Positions 1-3,843 of a stretch of 6,182 nt of DNA are shown in pieces. Position numbers and translations under genes: made by a program. The stretch spans positions 1-6,182 of the forward strand of contig JAIRYX010000309.1 in the NCBI GenBank assembly GCA_031267635.1, read 5' to 3'. How positions within the stretch are numbered: the first letter of the stretch is position 1; each line of letters opens with the position of its first letter. The notes under the pieces were generated by a model. That model was not told the DNA's origin and did no database searches. It saw only the letters and a list, made by a program, of their open reading frames with translations. The DNA comes from Planctomycetaceae bacterium (GTDB taxonomy: Bacteria; Planctomycetota; Planctomycetia; Pirellulales; Thermoguttaceae).

Positions 1-6
1 GCATTT

Positions 7-127
7 GAGGGCTTTGTCGGTTACTAAGGGAAACTTGATAAATAAGGACGGCGCCGGTAAAGCCGTTCGAGTAACTCTCCAGTTGTCCGGTGCGGATTCA
101 TGCGGCTTGAGCGGCTGAACCGTTCCC
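7..127 (-). repeat. Dispersed repeat, copy A (left of the 21-bp array)
   Basis: This is one of five imperfect copies of a roughly 100-120 bp repeat in the window, and it may continue past the left edge. Positions 11-41 match the reverse complement of 1926-1956 (copy D) at 29 of 31 bases. Positions 100-123 match the reverse complement of 3590-3613 (copy C) at 21 of 24. Positions 90-112 match 746-768 (copy B) at 21 of 23. Read on the minus strand, it has an open frame with LKPHESAPDNWRVTR followed by LFIKFPLVTDKALK. That frame is open from about 229 to the left edge but has no ATG. The orientation is given as the strand of this frame, which is shared with other copies. No terminal inverted repeat or target duplication is visible. 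Confidence 0.75.
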
Positions 128-660
128 TTTTCTTTTTCGAGACTTTCATTCCGTCCCCAAAGTCCCTTGAGGAGCAAAAGCCCCTCGTGCCGCTTGTCTC
201 AAACACCTCCAGTCAGATCGGCGGAGTTTTCAGCACAACCGGCAGAATTTTCGGCGAAAACGGCAAGATATCCGGCAAAACCGACAAAGCTCGTTTCCGC
301 CTTGCGCAAGCATTTTGCAATGTTGCGCAGACATTTTGCAATATTGCGCAAGCATTTTGCAATGTTGCGCAGACATTTTGCAATGTTGCGCAGACATTTT
401 GCAATGTTGCGCAAATATTTTGCAATATTGCGCAGATATTTTGCAATGTTGCGCAAGCATTTTGCAATGTTGCGCAAACGTTTTGCAATGTTGCGCAGAC
501 ATTTTGCAATGTTGCGCAGACATTTTGCAATGTTGCGCAAAGTTCCGTCGGTTTCGCTAGAGGTTTTGCCGGTTACGCTAGAAGTTTTGCTGATTTCGCC
601 GAATGTTTCGCCGTTTTATCTGGAGGTTTCGCCGACTTCGCGAGAGTTTTTTGGGGATAA
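100..660 (+). CDS. Doubtful heptad-repeat ORF across the tandem array (186 codons)
   Basis: The ORF starts with ATG at 100 and ends at TAA 658-660. After about 40 residues with no recognised domain, the rest is 7-residue repeats: GGVFSTT and GRIFGEN at the left, eleven near-identical AQ(A/T/I)FCN(V/I) units, then degenerate ARGFAGY and ARSFADF-type units. The stop lies inside the last unit. I doubt that this is a gene. The start codon is inside dispersed repeat A, no Shine-Dalgarno sequence is evident, and the 21-bp period keeps all six frames open. Unit variation is also more silent in a minus-strand frame (LRNIAKC repeats, 199-540) than in this one. A second plus frame (167-742, LRKHFAM repeats) is equally long. 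It is listed because an automatic caller would probably report one of these frames. Confidence 0.2.
   Translation: MRLERLNRSLFFFETFIPSPKSLEEQKPLVPLVSNTSSQIGGVFSTTGRIFGENGKISGKTDKARFRLAQAFCNVAQTFCNIAQAFCNVAQTFCNVAQTFCNVAQIFCNIAQIFCNVAQAFCNVAQTFCNVAQTFCNVAQTFCNVAQSSVGFARGFAGYARSFADFAECFAVLSGGFADFARVFWG
154..184. repeat. Left arm of the outer inverted repeat around the array
   Basis: This segment carries CCCCAAAGTCCCTTGAGGAG and ends in AAGCCCCT. It is similar to the reverse complement of about 652-686, with roughly 24 of 31 positions matching by eye, allowing one gap and including the shared blocks CCCAA, CCCTTGA and CCCT. The two arms lie symmetrically about position 421, the centre of the uniform part of the array. 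The reverse complement of this arm also resembles the GGGGCTTT...AAGGGA end of the dispersed repeat, so it may be a further degraded partial copy rather than a separate element. Confidence 0.5.
220..660. repeat. 21-bp tandem array, 21 units
   Basis: The period of 21 bp holds without slip for 441 bp. The core (302-540) has eleven nearly identical units plus an 8-bp partial. In each, positions 1-7 are TTGCGCA and 12-20 are TTTTGCAAT, both invariant, while positions 8-11 and 21 vary, and only by transitions. Four decayed units precede the core and six follow it; they keep the period and often a TTTTGC or TTTCGCC core. A uniform centre with decayed edges is what unequal exchange or slippage produces. 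TTGCGCAA is a perfect palindrome and CATT-N4-AATG is a second dyad in the same unit, so the array has strong hairpin potential on either strand. It is not a CRISPR array: there are no spacers. Confidence 0.95.
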
Positions 661-686
661 GGGACATGATTCTTCAAGGGGCTTGG
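652..686. repeat. Right arm of the outer inverted repeat around the array
   Basis: The reverse complement of this segment reads CCCAAGCCCCTTGAAGAATC and onward, and pairs imperfectly with 154-184. It spans the end of the array and the start of dispersed repeat B, overlapping B's GGGGCTT...GGGAAA portion. The arm-to-arm centre (about 420) coincides with the centre of the array core (421). Confidence 0.5.
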
Positions 687-775
687 GAAAACTTGATAGA
701 AGGACGGCAAGAGTAAAATCTGTCGGGTTACTCTCCCGTTGATCTGTGCGGATTGATGCGGCTTGGGCAACGGAG
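675..775 (-). repeat. Dispersed repeat, copy B (right of the 21-bp array)
   Basis: This copy has the same orientation as copy A and carries the same blocks in the same order: AAACTTGATA, AAGGACGGC, ACTCTCC and GTGCGGATTGATGCGGCTTG. Positions 746-768 match 90-112 at 21 of 23. Relative to copies A and D it lacks about 12 bp after GGGGCTT, joining directly to GGGAAAACTTGATA. On the minus strand, in the frame used by copy A, it reads KPHQSAQINGRVTR, but small indels break that frame a few codons later. Copies A and B together form a direct repeat about 660 bp apart that brackets the array. Confidence 0.75.
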
Positions 776-1146
776 TAGTTGCGCTCTATCTTAACAAGGT
801 CACAAAGCGGCAACAACAACTAAAACACACTGATTTTTCTCTACTGCTGAATATATAAGTAAGATTCTCTAGTTTGCCAGTAGTAGCGATAGATAGTCAA
901 GTTGGTAAGATTGCGAAAAAAGAAGTTGTGTCGATTATAGCTTTTGATAACAAACAAGCTGACGCCTTTTCTTCAGTTTCCTAAAAAAAACCTTGAAGTT
1001 TTGCTAAACTCTGATAAATTTTTTTCGTAGAGAAAAATAATGAATCGGAAAAAATGTTATTCATTCTGATAGACTTTTTTCTGTTGGAGAGTATCGTAAC
1101 TTCCAAATTAAAATTCACTTAAAAAAATGTTTGTTGAGGTAAGGAA
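776..1146. other. AT-rich spacer before the 190-aa gene
   Basis: I see no gene here on either strand. It contains a weak dyad (CTACTG at 842-847 with CAGTAG near 890) and an AATGAAT/ATTCATT hairpin around 1039-1065. It also contains a partly repeated CTGATA-N3-TTTTTTC motif, near 1011 and again near 1068. A weak sigma70-like promoter candidate for the downstream gene is TTGAAG (993-998), a 16-bp spacer, then TAAATT (1015-1020), with four of six consensus bases in each box. The tract around 1014-1140 is very A/T-rich. Confidence 0.4.
1136..1140 (+). promoter_or_regulatory. Shine-Dalgarno site for the 190-aa gene
   Basis: GAGGT ends six bases before the ATG at 1147, with a second purine run AAGGAA directly abutting the start. 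This is the only clear Shine-Dalgarno sequence in the window and it fixes the start codon of the downstream gene. Confidence 0.7.
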
Positions 1147-1719
1147 ATGAACCAAAAACCTTTTTTTTCGGAAGACGTCGATGAAATTTTACGCAATGCG
1201 GAACTCAGGACGGAACTGGAACCGTATTTTGATGAATCCATCAGCCGTGTCAACGTTCAACATGTTTCACTGCAAAACGAAAACGAATATCTGGCGGCAA
1301 TGCTGGAGTGGGAAAAAGCGCCGGTTTTGCCGATTTACCGCTGGTTTGAACCGGAACTGCGTCCCCCGCACCCGGAACATCTCAACGATGTTGCGCTGTC
1401 TAAAATTCTTGTCGATTTGATTCAGCGTTTGTATGAAAAGAAAATCGTGCTTGATTTTACCGATCATCTTTCCGACCGCGAATTATATTTGTTGATTTGT
1501 CAGAATATTCTTCCCGCGCGGGAAAAGAAAATCGACACGCGAAACGGCGCGCTGCATTGGGACTGTTCGCATAATGGCGGCGTGCAAGATCCGACAAGTT
1601 GGCTAAAATATTACGCCAGCGATGAAGACCGCGATCAATGGGCTGATCAATATTATCAACCGTTGCCGGAAAAAGAGATTCCTCTTTATCCGCGATATAT
1701 GCCCCAAGACCCGTTTTAA
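1147..1719 (+). CDS. Conserved hypothetical protein, planctomycete-type (190 aa)
   Basis: No function can be assigned. The predicted soluble protein is rich in acidic, aromatic and proline residues and has no signal peptide or membrane segment. Blocks that look conserved are WEKAPVLPIYRWFEPELRPP (about 55-74), EKKIVLDFTDHLSDRELYLL (about 97-116) and SWLKYYASDEDRDQWADQYY (151-170). A proline-rich tail ends in RYMPQDPF. From memory, not from a search, I associate these blocks with short hypothetical proteins found mainly in Planctomycetes. Two Cys (118, 140) and scattered His do not form an obvious metal site. The start is well supported by GAGGT six bases upstream. ndk follows in the same direction 298 bp later, with a repeat copy and a promoter candidate between, so co-transcription is unlikely. 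The ORF itself is very likely real. Confidence 0.85.
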   Translation: MNQKPFFSEDVDEILRNAELRTELEPYFDESISRVNVQHVSLQNENEYLAAMLEWEKAPVLPIYRWFEPELRPPHPEHLNDVALSKILVDLIQRLYEKKIVLDFTDHLSDRELYLLICQNILPAREKKIDTRNGALHWDCSHNGGVQDPTSWLKYYASDEDRDQWADQYYQPLPEKEIPLYPRYMPQDPF

Positions 1720-1842
1720 CAGCAGTAAAACAAAAATGTTTCATCTGATGTTTTTATTCGTAAAACTGAAAACTCAAGTATCAAGGAGTAAACGCAAATT
1801 TTTGATTATTCCGTTTTTAGGGGACAATATTTGAAAACGCGA

Positions 1843-1963
1843 TGGCGTCAGTTGCTCAAGCCAAATAAATCCGCAATGAGCAATTGAAATCGTTATCCGA
1901 AAGATTTTATTATTGTAACCCTTCATTATCAACTTTCCCTTAGTAACCAACAAAGCCCCCAAA
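1843..1963 (+). repeat. Dispersed repeat, copy D (upstream of ndk)
   Basis: This copy is in the opposite orientation to copies A and B. Positions 1926-1956 match the reverse complement of 11-41 at 29 of 31 bases, and 1947-1962 is the exact 16-bp reverse complement of 3786-3801 in copy E. On the plus strand it reads LLKPNKSAMSN and then a TGA where copy A has TGG. After an indel it resumes as NFPLVTNKAPK, so any ancestral frame is broken here. It fills most of the spacer between the 190-aa gene and ndk. The remaining spacer (1720-1842) is AT-rich, and I see no strong terminator in it. Confidence 0.75.
1884..1913 (+). promoter_or_regulatory. Candidate sigma70-type promoter for ndk, inside repeat D
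   Basis: TTGAAA (1884-1889, five of six consensus bases) is separated by 18 bp from TATTAT (1908-1913, five of six). Transcription would begin near 1920, giving an untranslated leader of about 98 bases that includes the GGGGGCTTTGTTGG end of repeat D as its complement. Planctomycete promoters are poorly defined, and chance matches in AT-rich DNA are common. Confidence 0.35.
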
Positions 1964-2017
1964 CGTGAACTAAACAACAACTGTTTGTCTGAAACGCTGA
2001 ATTGAAAGATAATAACG

Positions 2018-2464
2018 ATGCAAACAACGCTTATTTTAATCAAACCGGACGCAATTCAACGCGGATTATCGGGAGAAATATTGTCGCGTATTGAACGCAA
2101 GGGCTTGAAAATCACGGCATTGAAAATGATTCGCGTCACGCCGGATTTGGCGAGAAAACATTACGCCGAACATCTTGAAAAACCGTTTTATCCCGCTTTA
2201 GAACAATATATTACAAGCTCGCCTGTGATTGCATTGGTTGCGGCGGGACCGGACGCGGTTTCAGTGATTCGTCTGATGGTTGGTCCGACAAGCGGTTTGC
2301 TCGCTCCCGCCGGAACAATTCGCGGTGATTTCAGTACGAGCAATCGCCTTAATCTCATTCATGCGTCGGACAGCGAAAAATCCGCAGAACGCGAAATCGC
2401 CGTATTTTTTAATCCGTCAGAAATTCTCGATTACAGTTTCACCATCGCCGAATGGCTTGGATAA
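2018..2464 (+). CDS. ndk: Nucleoside diphosphate kinase (148 aa)
   Basis: This cytosolic enzyme moves the gamma phosphate from ATP to NDPs and dNDPs through a phosphohistidine, balancing the NTP/dNTP pools. The length is typical of the family. The active-site signature is N-L-I-H-A-S-D-S with the catalytic His at about 115. Other expected family residues are visible: Lys9 in LILIKPDAIQRG, Tyr49, Phe57, Arg85, Thr91, Arg102 in GTIRGDF and Asn112. The G-P-T-S-G and A-G-T-I-R-G-D-F-S stretches fit the canonical nucleotide-binding loop. The chosen ATG gives the normal N-terminus of an NDK (MQTTLILIKPDA), although no good Shine-Dalgarno sequence precedes it. The gene is convergent with the radical SAM gene, leaving 48 bp between the stops and only a weak CCTT/AAGG hairpin there. 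All key residues are present, so it should be active. Confidence 0.98.
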   Translation: MQTTLILIKPDAIQRGLSGEILSRIERKGLKITALKMIRVTPDLARKHYAEHLEKPFYPALEQYITSSPVIALVAAGPDAVSVIRLMVGPTSGLLAPAGTIRGDFSTSNRLNLIHASDSEKSAEREIAVFFNPSEILDYSFTIAEWLG

Positions 2465-2512
2465 GACAGTCCCTTTCTTGAAACCTTCGTCCCAAGGAGT
2501 ATCGAATTTGTC

Positions 2513-3436
2513 TTAGCTCTTTCCAATTCCGTAAAATGTTTCAATACAAAGATGCGTTTCATTCCGTATACGTTCAGCAATTGCATCCAGCGACGTATTA
2601 TCCAGCGGTTCGGCATACGTCTCTGCTGTTCCTCTGGCAATTGAGTAAAGTTGGATTCGTTGAATTTTCCCGCCGCTCTCGCAAATTTTTTGAATCCGTT
2701 CTATGTACGCACGCACTTCTTGATCAGCAATCGGTTCGCCGTGAAGTTTAAGAAGCATTGTTTGAATCACGAGCGGACGTTGCTTCGCTAACGTGGTGAT
2801 GTTGTTGATAATGGTATCAAACGGCACATGACTACGGTCGATTTTTTTATAATAGCTGTCGGTTCCGGCGTCGAGTTTTGCCCAAACTTCCCCATGATTA
2901 GCAAACAGCGTTTCCATTGCGGCGACAATTTCATGACGTTGTAACTGCGTTGCGTTCGTAATGACTACTAATTTGACGTTATCGGCATTCAGTTCCCGCC
3001 GAACGTTCGCGGCAACTTGTACCGCTTGATAAAATTGCGGAGAAAGCGTAGGTTCGCCGTTGCCGCTAAACGCAATATCATTGATATGCCGCATCGGTTG
3101 CGGCGTTTGAGAAAATACTCCTTGACGAAAAAGTTCGCCGTTAATCGCAGCCGTCAACGTTTGCCGTAATTCGTTTTCCAGTACGTCGAGAGCAATCGCA
3201 GGCATTGGTTGCTGACGCTGTGTTTCCGTGAGCCGCGATTCGCCAAGTACCTGACAATAAACGCAATGAAAATTACAAAGACCTGTCGGACTCATATTAA
3301 TTCCAATAGAAATCCCGCGTGAACGTCGGCTGACAACAGGATAAACATATTGTTGTTGACTATAATTCCGCGAATGATCCTGTAGGAGTTGATTGTTTTT
3401 ATCGGAAAGAGAAAATGTTTCAAAAAATGACGGCAT
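2513..3436 (-). CDS. Radical SAM protein, COG0731-like (307 aa)
   Basis: A CX3CX2C cluster motif (C-N-F-H-C-V-Y-C, Cys54, Cys58, Cys61) would bind the [4Fe-4S] cluster that cleaves S-adenosylmethionine. Downstream are the SAM-contacting glycine motif FSGNGEPTL (about 124-132), an ITNAT strand (about 159-163), VWAKLDAGT (about 184-192) and QLYSIARGTAE near 262. This layout resembles the COG0731 group, whose archaeal members act in wyosine tRNA modification; the bacterial substrate is unknown. There is no extra Cys-rich or SPASM domain. I start at ATG 3436, giving MPSFFETF. The frame can extend to a TTG at 3470-3472, but the 12 added residues look non-conserved. A weak GGTGGGA lies about 13 bases upstream of the ATG. 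mnmG lies 407 bp upstream on the same strand with a hairpin between, so a separate transcript is likely. The family call is firm; the function is not. Confidence 0.92.
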   Translation of the reverse strand: MPSFFETFSLSDKNNQLLQDHSRNYSQQQYVYPVVSRRSRGISIGINMSPTGLCNFHCVYCQVLGESRLTETQRQQPMPAIALDVLENELRQTLTAAINGELFRQGVFSQTPQPMRHINDIAFSGNGEPTLSPQFYQAVQVAANVRRELNADNVKLVVITNATQLQRHEIVAAMETLFANHGEVWAKLDAGTDSYYKKIDRSHVPFDTIINNITTLAKQRPLVIQTMLLKLHGEPIADQEVRAYIERIQKICESGGKIQRIQLYSIARGTAETYAEPLDNTSLDAIAERIRNETHLCIETFYGIGKS

Positions 3437-3499
3437 AATGTTCAATGCTTTCCCACCATGACAAGTGAGCAAAAAGTTTTTCAGTAAGCGTATTGTTTT

Positions 3500-3544
3500 T
3501 TGACGTTAGCTCTCGTTCTCAACAGCGAAATTGGGAGCTGTCAA
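3500..3544. other. Imperfect hairpin upstream of the radical SAM gene
   Basis: TTGAC-GTT-AGCTC (3500-3512) can pair with GAGCT-GTCAA (3535-3544), giving two 5-bp stems separated by a 3-base bulge around a 22-base loop. It lies between the terminator candidate and the radical SAM start, about 65 bp before the ATG at 3436. It could be a leader structure or an operator. It is not followed by a T-run in the direction of the gene, so it is not itself a terminator for mnmG. Confidence 0.3.
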
Positions 3545-3545
3545 T

Positions 3546-3571
3546 AAAAAGGCGGACACGTTGTCCTTTTT
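3546..3571 (-). terminator. Rho-independent terminator candidate downstream of mnmG
   Basis: GGACA-CGT-TGTCC (3554-3566) forms a 5-bp stem with a 3-base loop. Outer AAAAA (3546-3550) and TTTTT (3567-3571) extend it across a GGC bulge, so the structure has a T-run in either direction. On the minus strand the stem is followed by GCCTTTTTATT. It lies about 270 bp beyond the mnmG stop and before the radical SAM gene, so it would separate the two transcripts. The stem is short. Confidence 0.45.
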
Positions 3572-3587
3572 GAGGATAAAATTTTCG

Positions 3588-3711
3588 TAACGATTCAGTC
3601 ACTCAAGCCGCATAAAGCCGCGCGGCAACTGAGTAACTACAGTCAATTTTACCGAAAATATCAATTATTTCGGCACTTATTTATAAAGTTCCATTAGTCG
3701 TCTCAAATCGC
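3588..3711 (+). repeat. Dispersed repeat, copy C (between mnmG and the radical SAM gene)
   Basis: Positions 3590-3613 match the reverse complement of 100-123 in copy A at 21 of 24 bases, ending in the exact CTCAAGCCGCAT block. Beyond it, GAGTAACT, TTATTTATAAAGTTCCATTAGT and CTCAAATCGC follow the order seen in copy A's complement, with gaps and more divergence. On the plus strand it reads LKPHKAAR and, in the same frame, LFIKFH, matching LKPHESA and LFIKFP of copy A. The first 24 bp are secure; the remainder is less so. Confidence 0.6.
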
Positions 3712-3785
3712 ACCAACTATGCGTTCTTATTCCCTTATTTTCGTTTAATTTTTTTTCAATCTATCCTCTAAAACATCAGGTCGCG

Positions 3786-3811
3786 TTGGGGGCTTTGTTG
3801 GCGAAGGGAAA
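3786..3811 (-). repeat. Dispersed repeat, copy E (fragment just downstream of mnmG)
   Basis: TTGGGGGCTTTGTTGG (3786-3801) is identical over 16 bp to the complement of 1947-1962 in copy D. It then skips a few bases and continues AAGGGAAA as in copies A and D. Only this end of the repeat is present. It lies 33-58 bp past the mnmG stop and faces opposite to copy C. On the minus strand it reads FPFANKAPNAT, comparable to FPLVTNKAPK in copy D. The rest of the 3473-3843 spacer is AT-rich with no gene that I can support. Confidence 0.65.
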
Positions 3812-3843
3812 TGGTCACCAAAAACGAAATAATCAGGAATTTT

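Noticed and set aside
302..540. CRISPR array
   Set aside because: The units are directly adjacent 21-bp repeats with no unique spacers, and no cas-like gene is present.
220..1146. Plasmid-type iteron origin (21-bp direct repeats next to AT-rich DNA)
   Set aside because: Unit length and the AT-rich neighbour fit, but there is no rep gene, the window carries core chromosomal genes, and the units are decayed at both ends.
1728..1756. Terminator after the 190-aa gene (CATCTGATG followed by TTTTTATT)
   Set aside because: The dyad is only 4 bp per arm and the flanks do not extend the stem, so it is too weak to call.
1774..2043. Minus-strand ORF of 89 codons over repeat D and the ndk start
   Set aside because: It overlaps the ndk start codon and the dispersed repeat, has no recognisable motif, and looks like chance openness in AT-rich DNA.
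3437..3472. Longer TTG start for the radical SAM protein
   Set aside because: The 12 added residues look non-conserved, TTG is a weak start, and ATG at 3436 begins a family-like N-terminus.
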